The position numbers were made by a program, and so were the translations under genes. A DNA stretch of 64,000 nucleotides from an uncultured Sphingomonas sp. (GTDB lineage: Bacteria > Pseudomonadota > Alphaproteobacteria > Sphingomonadales > Sphingomonadaceae), in the NCBI RefSeq assembly GCF_937871615.1, contig NZ_CALMPA010000023.1:1-64000 (forward strand), read 5' to 3'. The notes beneath the pieces were generated by a model that was given only the letters and a program-made list of their open reading frames with translations, ran no database searches and was not told where the DNA came from. Below, in pieces: positions 34,301-43,705 of this stretch (positions are counted from its first letter, which is position 1; every line of letters starts with the position of its first letter).

Positions 34301-34976
34301 GGCATCCCTCTTTGTCCTCCGGACCACCCATCGCCGTCACGATGCCGGCATGCGGGCCGACCACCGCGTTCAGCGCGAGGCGCTCGTCGCCCGGCGCCAT
34401 GAAGGGCAGCGGATTGATCGCCTGACCCGCCACGCGGATCTCGTAATGGAGATGGCTGCCGCTAGAGCGGCCACTGGACCCGACCATGCCGATGGTCTCA
34501 CCGCGCCGGACCCGTTGCCCCGCCTTGACCAATATCCGGGACAAATGTCCGTAGCGGGTCTCGATGCCGGCGCCATGCATCAGGATCACCACATTGCCGT
34601 AGCCGGCAGCCGGTTCGGCCCGGGTGACGATCGCGTCGCCGGTCGCATGGACGGGCGTGCCTGTTGGCGCGGCCAGGTCGACCCCGGCGTGGAAGCTCCT
34701 CTCTCCATGGAAAGGGTCCGCGCGAACACCAAACGGGGAGGTGTAGCGGAAGCTCTCGATCGGGCGCTCGAGCGGGATCGACACCGGCGGCTGCGATCCA
34801 CGATCGCCCCCGGATGTCCATGCATCCAGCAGCGGCCTGAAATTGGCAGCCGGCAGGGACCGCCTGGACATTTCCGTTGGCGGCGCGGCGAACGCCGGGG
34901 TGCCCACCACCGCGCCAAGGCAAAGCATCAGCCGCAATCCACCAGCGATGGCGGCTCGCCTCCCCTTTTTCCCCAT
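34236..34976 (-). CDS. M23 (LytM) metallopeptidase, putative Zur-controlled murein hydrolase
   Basis: 246 residues with a signal peptide (about 1-30, ending AFA). The LytM domain (about 75-190) holds FHAGVDLAAPTGTPVHA, YGHLSRILVKAGQ and the catalytic HLHYEIRV. The zinc ligands His, Asp and the HxH pair are all present, so it should be an active peptidoglycan endopeptidase. It is convergent with the ZIP gene and has a GATAT/ATATC palindrome 51 bases before its start. Zur-controlled M23 endopeptidases that replace others during zinc starvation are known in Vibrio (ShyB). The same logic may apply here. Confidence 0.87.
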   Translation of the reverse strand: MGKKGRRAAIAGGLRLMLCLGAVVGTPAFAAPPTEMSRRSLPAANFRPLLDAWTSGGDRGSQPPVSIPLERPIESFRYTSPFGVRADPFHGERSFHAGVDLAAPTGTPVHATGDAIVTRAEPAAGYGNVVILMHGAGIETRYGHLSRILVKAGQRVRRGETIGMVGSSGRSSGSHLHYEIRVAGQAINPLPFMAPGDERLALNAVVGPHAGIVTAMGGPEDKEGCLKLSDGACEEQQAPAGGDRGR

Positions 34977-35026
34977 TCCATTTCTCCCACCCGCAGACGA
35001 TCAGAAACGAATGGCGTGTTTCACAG

Positions 35027-35041
35027 GATATGATATCTCAT
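35027..35041. promoter_or_regulatory. GATATGATATC palindrome before the M23 gene, putative Zur box
   Basis: GATAT-G-ATATC (35027-35037) overlaps ATGA-TATC-TCAT (35030-35041). It lies in the short upstream region of the M23 peptidase gene and resembles the palindromes at 6509 and 31382. Confidence 0.45.
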
Positions 35042-35227
35042 GTCGATAAGAAGTGCCCCGGTTGCGGCGAACGATCGATCGGGCAAGTTCGTGTTTGAAA
35101 TGATCGCCGCCCGGGCGTGTCCCGCGAGCCGGTCCGAACCTCCGAATGCCGGACCGCTTAACGCGCGTTGATCTTATTCAGTATTACCCTACTTCAAACT
35201 GTCACGAACATTACCTTACCACAATCT

Positions 35228-35247
35228 ACATTATATTTATTCAATGA
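35228..35247. promoter_or_regulatory. Variant recurrent operator before the 35 kb receptor
   Basis: ACATTATATTTATTCAATGA keeps the ACATT-N-CAATG spacing, and its left flank AATCTACATT is identical to that at 6663-6672. It lies 111 bases before the TBDR ATG. The rest of the 316-base gap 35042-35357 is AT-rich and shows no other feature. Confidence 0.42.
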
Positions 35248-35357
35248 AAGATCGAAAGCGAACAATTTCGCAATACTGTCATCCAGCATCGTCATCGAAC
35301 CCCGCACATGAGCAACGCCGAGTCATCGGTAAAAAATCGCGGGGGTTCCGGTCGACC

Positions 35358-37910
35358 ATGCGAATCCGTTTGATGCTGACTACCGCCATCCTGACTGTCA
35401 TCGCCGTGCCGGCGTTCGCGGAGGATCGGGATAACCATGACGACCCCCAGCATGGGCAGGATATCGTGGTATCCGCACGCCGGGCCGATACCGCGAGAAC
35501 CGAGCAGCAGCAGGCCCCCAACCTCGTCAACATCCAGCCGGCCGAAACTATCGCCAAATATCCCGACGTGAATGCGGCCGAGGCCCTTAGCCGTGTCCCT
35601 GGCGTTGCGCTGTCGATCGACACGGGCGAAGGACGCTTCGTCAACATCCGCGGTCTCGACGGCAACCTGAATGGGGCGACGTTCGGTGGCGTGGTACTGC
35701 TCAACACCCAGCCGGGCGGCACCTATTTCAACGCGGCCGGCCGCGCCGTCGAGTTCGATACGGTGCCGATTGGCGCGATCGACCGGATCGTCGTGATCAA
35801 GACGGGGCTGCCCGACCACGACGCCGAGGGACTTGGCGGCTCAATCGAGCTTTCTCCCCGCTCGGCGGTCGGTATCAAACGCCCCTTCGCGGAAATCACG
35901 CTTGGCGGCGGTCTTGAGACCTTCGCCAATACCGGCCTCTATCGCGATGAGGTCGTCGTAGGCGCGCCCTTCGGGGGAACGAACGCCAGCGGCAATTCGA
36001 ACTTCTCGTTCGTGGCGACCCAGTTCCTCTACAATGACCGCCGCACTTTCGATGACCTCGAGGCGGCCTATTTCAACAACCAGCCTGTTACGCCGGACAA
36101 GGCGTTCGACGCGCTCGAGATGCGCAAATACCAATATGACCGCAAGCGCTTCGGCTATAGCGGCGAGCTCGATTTCACGCCCAGCGACAACCACCGCATC
36201 TACGCGCGCGCCAGCATCGCGGGCTATAATGAAAGCGCCCGGCGCAATCGCCTGGAGATTGACGGACTGGGTGATCCGGTCACGGTCGATCCCGCCAACG
36301 CCAACGGACTGATTGCGAGCAACGCTTCAACCGTGAAGACATTGCGCCATTACGACGAGACGCACCGGAATATGGTGTTCCAGCTCGGCGGCGAACACCA
36401 TTTCGGCGAGACGGTCTTCGACTGGTTCGGCGCCTATTCGCGGGCTTCCTACGACAAGCACTACGATTACAATACGACCTTTGCCGGCCCGGGCGGACTG
36501 ACCGTCGGCTATGACAACGCGACCGATCCGAACCACCCTGCGGTCACGGTCACCGGCCCCAGCGTCACCGATTCCGCGAATTACACGCTCGCGTCCATCA
36601 GCAACGTTCGCGAGCCGGACCGCGACCGCGAATGGTCCTATGCCGCCAATCTCGCGACTCCGCTGCGTCTCCTCGACAATGACGAGATCAGGATCGGCGG
36701 CAAGCTGCGCTATCGTCGCAAATATGCGTCGCAGCAGAATTTCACCTACAGCTATAACGGGCCGCCAGTCGGGCTTTCGCAATTCTCCAACGGCACCGTC
36801 GTCGACAACTTCTACGGCGGCCGCTACGCGATCGGCGCGCTGCTGGACCCCAGGAAGCTCGAGGATTTCCTTTCCGCCAACCCCGGCCTTTTCACGCGCA
36901 ACCTCGCACGCGATCTCGCCACCGACGCGCGCGGCTCCTTCGACGACACCGAGAATGTGAGCGCGGGCTACGTCCAGTACAAGGGAGACATCGGCAGTCT
37001 CGGCGTTCTGGCCGGCATCCGGGTCGAACATACGCACGCAATCTACCGCGGGATGTCGCAGCTCACCGCAGCGAACGGCGATATCAACTATGCGCCGGCA
37101 TCGGTGACGCATGACTACACCAATGTCTTTCCGACCTTACAGTTGCGATACGCGATCCAGCCGCAGTTCATCCTCCGTGCAACCTATTCGACCGGTATCG
37201 CGCGGCCCGGCTTCTACCAGACCCTTCAGTCGTCGCGAGTCGACCTAGGCGGCGGTGTGGTCACGACCGGCAATCCCGATCTCAAGCCGACCTATGGGCA
37301 TAATTTCGACCTTTCGTTCGAATATTATCTTCCCGGCAACGGGATCGTCTCGCTTGGCTTCTTCGACAAGGAGTTCCGCAACTACATTGTCGCGCGGTCG
37401 ATACATGGCAGCTATCCTGGCATCAGCGGGATCGCCGTCCTCGACACCTTCGACAACGTCCGCGCCGCCGCGCGCGGCATCGAATTCGGGCTCAACTACA
37501 AGCCCGCGATCTTCCGCGGCTTCGGCGTGGAAGCCAACGCTGCCTATGTGGACAGCGCGGCGCAGGTCCGTGACGGCGAAACCGTGCCGTTGCCCGGCAC
37601 ATTCGAATATAGCGCCAATGCCGCGCTGTTCTATGAAGCCGGCCGGATCAAGGTGCGCGTCGCAGGACAATATGAAGCTCCCGCCCTGTTCGGTGTGGGC
37701 GGCACGCGCGCGACCGACATCTTCCAGGACAAGCGCCTGACGCTCGACATCAACGGCAGCTACGACCTGACGAAGCGCGTCAGCCTCTATGTGAACGCAA
37801 AGAACCTGACGAACGCGCCGCTTCGCTTCTATGAAGGCAGCAGCAATCGGCCGGTGCAGCGGGAATATTACGACATGACGCTGGAGGGCGGCGTAAAGAT
37901 ACGCCTTTAG
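35358..37910 (+). CDS. TonB-dependent receptor of the Xanthomonas/Caulobacter type
   Basis: 850 residues. ATG 35358 opens a signal peptide (MRIRLMLTTAILTVIAVPAFA); an upstream in-frame start at 35244 would add a polar leader without a signal. The TonB box region is DIVVSARRADTAR. The plug has YPDVNAAEALSRVPGVALS and RFVNIRGLDGNLNGATFGG, a form typical of the TonB-Xanth-Caul group, whose members often take up oligosaccharides or other plant and polymer breakdown products. The barrel ends DMTLEGGVKIRL. No degradative genes flank it, so the substrate is open. It stands alone, before the RND efflux operon. Confidence 0.87.
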   Translation: MRIRLMLTTAILTVIAVPAFAEDRDNHDDPQHGQDIVVSARRADTARTEQQQAPNLVNIQPAETIAKYPDVNAAEALSRVPGVALSIDTGEGRFVNIRGLDGNLNGATFGGVVLLNTQPGGTYFNAAGRAVEFDTVPIGAIDRIVVIKTGLPDHDAEGLGGSIELSPRSAVGIKRPFAEITLGGGLETFANTGLYRDEVVVGAPFGGTNASGNSNFSFVATQFLYNDRRTFDDLEAAYFNNQPVTPDKAFDALEMRKYQYDRKRFGYSGELDFTPSDNHRIYARASIAGYNESARRNRLEIDGLGDPVTVDPANANGLIASNASTVKTLRHYDETHRNMVFQLGGEHHFGETVFDWFGAYSRASYDKHYDYNTTFAGPGGLTVGYDNATDPNHPAVTVTGPSVTDSANYTLASISNVREPDRDREWSYAANLATPLRLLDNDEIRIGGKLRYRRKYASQQNFTYSYNGPPVGLSQFSNGTVVDNFYGGRYAIGALLDPRKLEDFLSANPGLFTRNLARDLATDARGSFDDTENVSAGYVQYKGDIGSLGVLAGIRVEHTHAIYRGMSQLTAANGDINYAPASVTHDYTNVFPTLQLRYAIQPQFILRATYSTGIARPGFYQTLQSSRVDLGGGVVTTGNPDLKPTYGHNFDLSFEYYLPGNGIVSLGFFDKEFRNYIVARSIHGSYPGISGIAVLDTFDNVRAAARGIEFGLNYKPAIFRGFGVEANAAYVDSAAQVRDGETVPLPGTFEYSANAALFYEAGRIKVRVAGQYEAPALFGVGGTRATDIFQDKRLTLDINGSYDLTKRVSLYVNAKNLTNAPLRFYEGSSNRPVQREYYDMTLEGGVKIRL

Positions 37911-38030
37911 GACCCCGAAAACCGCGAATCCGCATATCTGCAGAAGCGAATGGCACGCTGCTGTTCCGGCATCGGTTGTGGACGCTTTCGCCTCATTCGT
38001 CGCGAAGGTCTTGCCCGCTTCAATCTGCAA

Positions 38031-38050
38031 ACATTGGGATAATACAATGT
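38031..38050 (+). promoter_or_regulatory. Recurrent 20-bp operator before the RND efflux operon
   Basis: ACATTGGGATAATACAATGT is a perfect ACATTG/CAATGT inverted repeat with an 8-base spacer, 58 bases before the channel gene. TACAAT inside it, with TTCAAT 18 bases upstream, could form the promoter, so occupancy would block transcription. Confidence 0.65.
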
Positions 38051-38108
38051 CCGTTCGCCGCGAAACGCCTCTAAGGAATGGCGGATCGTGACCGATCGCG
38101 GAGCCTTG

Positions 38109-39470
38109 ATGACAATCCTGCCAAGCAACCGCCCGCTGTTGCTCCCGCCGCTGTTCATCGTGACAGCGCTGCTCGGCGGTTGCGCGCACTATGCGGCTGC
38201 CCCCCTTGCCCAGCGCCCGGCGCTGGCCGCGACGCTGGCTGATCTGCCGCAAGTGCCGGCCCGCCCCTTGAGCGTGGAGGATGTCGTCGCGCTCGCCGTC
38301 GCCCGCGCGCCCGATCTGGTCGCGGCGCGGACGAAGCGCGGCGTGGCGGAGGCGCAGCTCGTGCAGGCTGGCGTGTTGCCCAATCCCTCGCTGACCGGCG
38401 CGTTCCTGCCGCTCGTTTCCGGCGCGGGCACAGTGCCGGCGTGGAATTTCGGGCTCACGCAGGACCTGAAGGCGCTCATCATCCGCGGCCCGAAGCTGCG
38501 CGGCGCGCGCCATGCGGCGGCGCAGGTGCGCGCCGACCTGTTGTGGCAGGAATGGCAGGCCGCCGGACAGGCGCGGCAACTCGCGGTCGACCTGATCCAG
38601 CGCGAACAGACGCGCGCGATGCTGGAGGAAGCGGTGGCGTTGCTCGGTCACCGCTATGAAGTGACGCAGAAGGCGCTCGCCGCCGGCAATGCGACATTGG
38701 TGACCGCCGCCCCAAGCGCGATCGGCTATCAGCAGGCGCGCGTCAGCCTTCAGGCGCTCGACCAGCAGCAATTGCAGGACCGGCACAAGCTCAATGCGCT
38801 GCTCGCGCTCGCGCCCGACGTGGTGGTGCCGCTCGCCGCCACCCCGGACATCGCGCCGCTCGACATCCCCGTCGCGCGCGCCAGCCTCGCCACCCTGCCC
38901 GAGCGGCGGCCGGACCTGCTCGCGCTGCGCTTCGGCTATGCCTCGCAGGACGAGGCTTTGCGCGGGGCGATCCTGTCGCAATTCCCCGATTTCATCCTCG
39001 GCGGCAGCGTGTCAAGCGACAACAGCAAGGTCATCAACGCCGGGCCGAACGCGCAGATCGGCCTGCCGCTGTTCGATCGCAATCAGGGCAATATCGCAAT
39101 CGCCCGCGCCACCCGCGAACAGCTCCGCGCCGAATATGCCGCGCGGCTCGATGCGGCTGTGGGCGAGGTCGGCGCGCTTCTGTCGGAAATGGAGCGGATG
39201 CGCGCGCAGCTTGCGATCGTGGAACGCGATCTGCCCGGCGCGCGGCTCGCCGCCGCCCGCGCCGCCGCCGCCTTCGGCAAGTCCGCGCTCGACGAACGCG
39301 CCTATGTCGATCTCGTCACCAACCGCTTCACCAAGGAACAGGAAGTGTATGCGTTGCAACTGAGCCTGCTCGATCGGCAGGTGGCGATCGAGACATTGCT
39401 CGGCACCGGTCTTCCAGGCGTCGATACGCTCGGCCTAGCGGACCCCGGCACGAAAGGAGCCGCACGGTGA
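38109..39470 (+). CDS. TolC/OprM-type outer-membrane efflux lipoprotein
   Basis: 453 residues with a lipoprotein signal (lipobox LLGGC). Two OEP repeats rich in long Ala/Gln/Glu helices follow. Recognisable parts are LSVEDVVALAVARAPDLVAARTKR at the start of the first, VLPNPSLTGAF after it, and RRPDLLALRFGYASQDEAL with SQFPDFILGGSVS in the second. It forms the channel through the outer membrane for the pump encoded next. ATG 38109 is preferred to GTG 38088 because GGAG lies 6 bases upstream. Its stop overlaps the adaptor's GTG start. Confidence 0.88.
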   Translation: MTILPSNRPLLLPPLFIVTALLGGCAHYAAAPLAQRPALAATLADLPQVPARPLSVEDVVALAVARAPDLVAARTKRGVAEAQLVQAGVLPNPSLTGAFLPLVSGAGTVPAWNFGLTQDLKALIIRGPKLRGARHAAAQVRADLLWQEWQAAGQARQLAVDLIQREQTRAMLEEAVALLGHRYEVTQKALAAGNATLVTAAPSAIGYQQARVSLQALDQQQLQDRHKLNALLALAPDVVVPLAATPDIAPLDIPVARASLATLPERRPDLLALRFGYASQDEALRGAILSQFPDFILGGSVSSDNSKVINAGPNAQIGLPLFDRNQGNIAIARATREQLRAEYAARLDAAVGEVGALLSEMERMRAQLAIVERDLPGARLAAARAAAAFGKSALDERAYVDLVTNRFTKEQEVYALQLSLLDRQVAIETLLGTGLPGVDTLGLADPGTKGAAR

Positions 39471-40507
39471 AATCCGGCACGATCTGGCCTGCCATCGCCA
39501 TCTGCCTGCTGAGCGCGTGTGGATCTTCCGGCTCTCCCGACGATACGGCGGCTGGAACCACGCTGGTGACGGCGATAGCCGCTCGCCAGGGCAGCCTGCC
39601 GCGCGTGATCGAGGCTTATGGTCAGGCGACCCCCGCCGCCAACGGCGTAGCGACACTGAGCGTCCAGCAGCCGGGGCAGGTCGTCGCGATCCCCGCCGTC
39701 GCGGGCACGCGCGTTGCAGCCGGCGTGCCAGTGGTGGTGTTCGCCGTCGCTCCCTCGGCGCGCAGCACCTATCTTCAGGCGGAAGGCGCGGTGAAGGCGG
39801 CGGAATCGCAGCGCGCGACGACCGCCCAGCTGGTCACCCAGCAACTCGCGACGCGTGACCAGCTCGTGCAGGCGGAGAAGGTCGTCACCGACGCGCGCGT
39901 CGCGCTGGCCGCCCTGGCGAAGGAAGGCGCGGGTGCGGCGACGCTCACCCTGCGCGCGCCCTTCGCCGGCATCGTCAGCACCTTGCCCGTCGCGCCGGGC
40001 GACCGCACCCAGCCGGGGCAGGCGCTCGCGACGATTGCGCGGACCGGCGCGATGATCGTGACGGTCGGGGTCGATCCCGCCCGGCGCGCGGACCTGCGCG
40101 TCGGCGCGCCCGTCACGCTCGCGCGGCTCGACGGCGGCGCGGATGTGGCCGGCCATGTCCAGCGCGTCGATGCGATGCTCAACCCGCGCACGCGCCAGAT
40201 CGACGTGGACATCGCCTATCCCGCCGGCGCGATCCTGCCCGGCGAGGCGATGCGCGTGGCGATCGAGACGGGCCGCGCCGAGGGCTGGCTCGTGCCGCAT
40301 CGCGCCGTGGTGGTGGACAGCGACGGCAAGGCCAACGTGTTCCAGATCGCCGGCGGCAAGGCGAAGGCGGTGCCGGTCACGGTCGACGTGGCGCGCCCGG
40401 ACAATGATCTTGTCTCCGGAAAGCTTGATGCCCGCGCGCCGCTGATCGTCGACGGCGCGTATCAGCTCGGCGATGGCGACGCGGTGCGGGCGCAGCGCGG
40501 CCGATGA
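39467..40507 (+). CDS. RND efflux adaptor lipoprotein (membrane-fusion protein)
   Basis: 346 residues starting with GTG at 39467 inside the previous stop (GTGA) and preceded by AAAGGAG. The lipobox is LLSACG. A lipoyl half (VATLSVQQPGQVVAIPAVAG), a short coiled coil, a second lipoyl half (LTLRAPFAGIVSTLPVAPGD), a beta-barrel and a C-terminal VPHRAVVVDSDGKANVFQI segment follow in the usual order. It connects the RND pump to the TolC-like channel. The hairpin is short compared with AcrA. It shows no Met/His-rich metal motif. Confidence 0.9.
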   Translation: MKSGTIWPAIAICLLSACGSSGSPDDTAAGTTLVTAIAARQGSLPRVIEAYGQATPAANGVATLSVQQPGQVVAIPAVAGTRVAAGVPVVVFAVAPSARSTYLQAEGAVKAAESQRATTAQLVTQQLATRDQLVQAEKVVTDARVALAALAKEGAGAATLTLRAPFAGIVSTLPVAPGDRTQPGQALATIARTGAMIVTVGVDPARRADLRVGAPVTLARLDGGADVAGHVQRVDAMLNPRTRQIDVDIAYPAGAILPGEAMRVAIETGRAEGWLVPHRAVVVDSDGKANVFQIAGGKAKAVPVTVDVARPDNDLVSGKLDARAPLIVDGAYQLGDGDAVRAQRGR

Positions 40508-43500
40508 GCTACGCCTCGCTGCTTCAGCGCCAGTCGCGGGCGTTCCTCACTATCGCGGTGGCATTGGCGATCGCGGGCGTGGTCGCGGCTTTCTCGCTGC
40601 CGATCGGGCTGTTTCCGCAGGTCTCCTTCCCGCGCGTGGTGGTGGATATCGACGCCGGATCACGTCCCGCCGACCAGACCGCGCTCACCGTCACCACCCC
40701 GGTGGAGCAGGCGCTCCGCGCGGTGCAGGGGGTGCAGAGCGTGCGCTCGGAGACGACGCGTGGCGCGGCGCAAATCTCGATCGACTTCGGCTGGGGCCGC
40801 GACATGGTGGCGAGCACCCTGCTGGTCGAGGGCGCGATGTCGCGCGCCTTGGGCGCGCTGCCGCCCGGCACAACATACAACGTCCGCCGGATGGACCCGA
40901 CGGTCTTCCCGATCATCTCCTATGCGCTCGAATCGCAGCAGGCGACGCCGACGCAATTGCAGGATTTCGCGCGCTATCAGGTCGTGCCGCTGTTGAGCAG
41001 CATCACCGGCCTCGCCCGCGTCGACGTGCAGGGCGGCGAGACGGCGGAGATACAGGTGCTGGCCGATCCCGCGCGCCTCGCCGCGCACGGGCTGGCGATG
41101 GGCGACCTCTCCACCGCGATCGCCAACGGCAACGTGCTCAGCGCGGTCGGCCGCGTGCAGGATCGCGGGCGGCTGTCGCTGGTGATCGCGGACCGCACGC
41201 TCCCGGGCGCGGCGGCGGTCGGCGAGGTGGTGGTGAAGGCCGATCCGGCCGGCGTGGTGCGCGTGCGCGACGTCGCCACCGTGCAGCAGGGGATCATGCC
41301 GCAATGGCTGCGCGTCAGCGAGGACGGGCGGCCGGCGGTGCTGTTCAACATCTACGAGCAGCCGGACGGCAATGCCGTGCAGATCGCGAAGGCGGTCGAG
41401 CAGAAGCTGGCGCATGTGAAGCTGCCGCCCGGCACACGGCTGGTCTGCTGGTATGATCAGAGCCAGCTCGTCACCGAATCCGTCGCCAGCGTGCGCGATG
41501 CGGTGCTGATCGGGCTGGTCCTTGCCGCTTTCGTCCTTCTGCTGTTCCTCAGGAGCTGGCGCATCACCCTCGTCGCCGCGATCGTCGTGCCGGCGACGCT
41601 GGCGACGACCGTGCTGGTGCTGACGATCTGCGGCATGAGCTTCAACATCATGACATTGGGCGGGATCGCCGCCGCTGTCGGCCTGCTGATCGACGACGTG
41701 ATCGTGATGGTCGAGCATATCGTGCGCCGCGCAGGCGCGGAAGGATCGGGCGGGAAGGCGGCGGTGCTGCCGGCCGCACGCGAGTTCATGGCCCCGCTCA
41801 CCGGATCGAGCCTCGCGACGCTGATCGTGTTCCTCCCCCTCTCCTTCCTGACGGGCGTGACGGGGGCGTTCTCCAAGGCGCTGTCGCTGACGATGGGCGC
41901 GGCGCTGGCGATCTCCTGGGCGATGACCGCCTTCGTCGTCCCCGCGCTCACTGCCCGGCTGGTTGATTTCGACACCACGCACGACCCCGCCGCTTCTGGC
42001 GAGGGGCGCCTTCCACGCTGGCACGATCGAGGACTGGACCTATTGCTGACCCGCCCGTGGCTGCTGGCCGCGCTGGCCGTGCCGCTGCTGATCCTCGGCT
42101 ATGTCGGCTACGCCAACGTCCCGACCGGCTTCATGCCCAAGGTGGACGAGGGCGGATTCGTGATGGACTATTATACCCCGCCCGGCACCTCGCTGATCGA
42201 GACCGAGCGGCGGATGAGCCAGGTCGATGCGCTGCTGCGCGCCGACGCGGATGTGCTGACCTTCTCGCGCCGGCTCGGCACCGGCCTCGGCGGCGATCTC
42301 GGGCAGAGCTATCACGGCGATTACTTCGTCCGGCTGAAGCCCGGTCACGCGCGCGGCACCGAGGAGGTCGCCACGGCCATCGCGCATCAGGTGGACGCGC
42401 GGGTGCCCGGCGTCGCGGTCGAGGTGGCGCAATTGATGGAAGACCTGATCGGCGACCTCACCGCCGTGCCGCAGCCAATCGAGATCAAGTTGTTCGCCGC
42501 CGATCCCACGATCCTCACCGATCAGGCGCGCAAGGTCGCCGCCGCGATCGGCAAGGTTTCCGGTGTGGTCGAGGTGAAGGACGGGGTGCAGCTCGCCGGC
42601 GACGCGATCGACGTGCGGATCGACCCGATCCGCGCCGGATTCGAAGGCGTCACCCCGGCGGAGGTGCAGGCCGCGATCGACACCGCGCTGAACGGCGCGA
42701 TCGCCACCACCCTCCCCCAGCCGACCAAGGCGATCAACGTCCGCGTCCGCCTGCCCGAGGCGATGACGCTCACCCGCGAGGGGCTGGCGGACCTGCCGAT
42801 CCGCGCCGGCGACGGCCATGTCTTCGCGCTGTCGCGCGTCGCCGACCTCCGCCCCGTCACCGGCCAGCCGCAGATCGCGCGCGAGAACCTCGAGCCTATG
42901 GCCGCCGTCACCGGCCGGATCGAGGCGCGCGGGCTGGGTGCAACGATCGCGGATATCAAGGCGGTGCTGGCGCAACCGGGAATGCTCGCGCCGGGCGTCC
43001 GCTACGATCTCGGCGGGCTCTACCAGCAGCAGCAAATCGCCTTCGCCGGGCTGACGCGGGTGTTCCTCGCCGCGCTGATCGCGGAGTTCATCCTGCTGCT
43101 GATCCTCTATCGCCGCTTCGCGACGCCTTTGGTCATCATCGGCTGCTCGCTGCTCTCCACCACGGCCGTGTTCACCGCTTTGTGGCTCACCGGCGTCGAC
43201 CTCAACATCACCGCGCTGATGGGGATGACGATGATCATCGGCATCGGCACCGAGATGGCGATCTTCTACGTCAGCGAATATGAGGAACTGGCGCGCCACA
43301 TGCCGCACCGCGACGCCGCGCGCGAGGCGAGCCGCAACCGCCTGCGCCCGATCACCATGACGACGCTCGCCGCGATCCTCACCCTGCTGCCGCTCGCGCT
43401 GGCGATCGGCTCGGGCGCGGGCATCCAGCAGCCGCTGGCGATCGCGATCATCGCAGGCCTGCTGCTGCAATATCCGCTCGTGCTGCTTGCCATGCCGGTA

Positions 43501-43548
43501 TTGATCGGGCTGATCGCCACGCGGGACGATACCTCCCTAACCGCATGA
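40504..43548 (+). CDS. RND-family efflux pump permease
   Basis: 1014 residues with twelve predicted helices and two large periplasmic loops. Helix 4 carries GLLIDDVIVMVEHI, the paired Asp of proton-coupled HAE-type pumps. FLPLSFLTGVTGAFSKAL and the second-half FAGLTRVFLAAL and MIIGIGTEMAIFYV segments fit the AcrB/MmpL architecture. It is slightly short for AcrB (about 1050) and lacks the Met-rich motifs of CusA, so an organic substrate is more likely than copper or silver. The ATG overlaps the adaptor stop (ATGA). The three genes form one operon under the operator at 38031. Confidence 0.9.
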   Translation: MSYASLLQRQSRAFLTIAVALAIAGVVAAFSLPIGLFPQVSFPRVVVDIDAGSRPADQTALTVTTPVEQALRAVQGVQSVRSETTRGAAQISIDFGWGRDMVASTLLVEGAMSRALGALPPGTTYNVRRMDPTVFPIISYALESQQATPTQLQDFARYQVVPLLSSITGLARVDVQGGETAEIQVLADPARLAAHGLAMGDLSTAIANGNVLSAVGRVQDRGRLSLVIADRTLPGAAAVGEVVVKADPAGVVRVRDVATVQQGIMPQWLRVSEDGRPAVLFNIYEQPDGNAVQIAKAVEQKLAHVKLPPGTRLVCWYDQSQLVTESVASVRDAVLIGLVLAAFVLLLFLRSWRITLVAAIVVPATLATTVLVLTICGMSFNIMTLGGIAAAVGLLIDDVIVMVEHIVRRAGAEGSGGKAAVLPAAREFMAPLTGSSLATLIVFLPLSFLTGVTGAFSKALSLTMGAALAISWAMTAFVVPALTARLVDFDTTHDPAASGEGRLPRWHDRGLDLLLTRPWLLAALAVPLLILGYVGYANVPTGFMPKVDEGGFVMDYYTPPGTSLIETERRMSQVDALLRADADVLTFSRRLGTGLGGDLGQSYHGDYFVRLKPGHARGTEEVATAIAHQVDARVPGVAVEVAQLMEDLIGDLTAVPQPIEIKLFAADPTILTDQARKVAAAIGKVSGVVEVKDGVQLAGDAIDVRIDPIRAGFEGVTPAEVQAAIDTALNGAIATTLPQPTKAINVRVRLPEAMTLTREGLADLPIRAGDGHVFALSRVADLRPVTGQPQIARENLEPMAAVTGRIEARGLGATIADIKAVLAQPGMLAPGVRYDLGGLYQQQQIAFAGLTRVFLAALIAEFILLLILYRRFATPLVIIGCSLLSTTAVFTALWLTGVDLNITALMGMTMIIGIGTEMAIFYVSEYEELARHMPHRDAAREASRNRLRPITMTTLAAILTLLPLALAIGSGAGIQQPLAIAIIAGLLLQYPLVLLAMPVLIGLIATRDDTSLTA

Positions 43549-43588
43549 TATTCTCTACCAGGTAAGCTTGCGCATAATCCTTTACCGG

Positions 43589-43608
43589 ACATTGCGAAAT
43601 TACAATGA
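43589..43608 (+). promoter_or_regulatory. Recurrent 20-bp operator before the glycine-zipper gene
   Basis: ACATTGCGAAATTACAATGA matches the window-wide element with half-sites ACATTG and CAATGA. It lies between the pump gene and the glycine-zipper gene, 97 bases before the latter's ATG. Confidence 0.6.
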
Positions 43609-43705
43609 AGGTGAATAACACCTGCGGCCTGTATTCAGCGTTAACTCATGCGGGTCATCTTAAATCTTCCTTATCCGCAGACATCCATGTCGAGGAGATT
43701 GCAAG

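Noticed and set aside
35244-35357. Upstream start for the 35 kb receptor, adding 38 residues
   Set aside because: The extension is polar, lies over the operator variant, and would bury the signal peptide that begins at 35358.
41652-41659. ACATTGGG inside the RND pump gene
   Set aside because: It encodes the family-conserved MTLGG segment and lacks the second arm and the AT-rich centre. The match at 54989-54996 in dnaE2 is rejected likewise.
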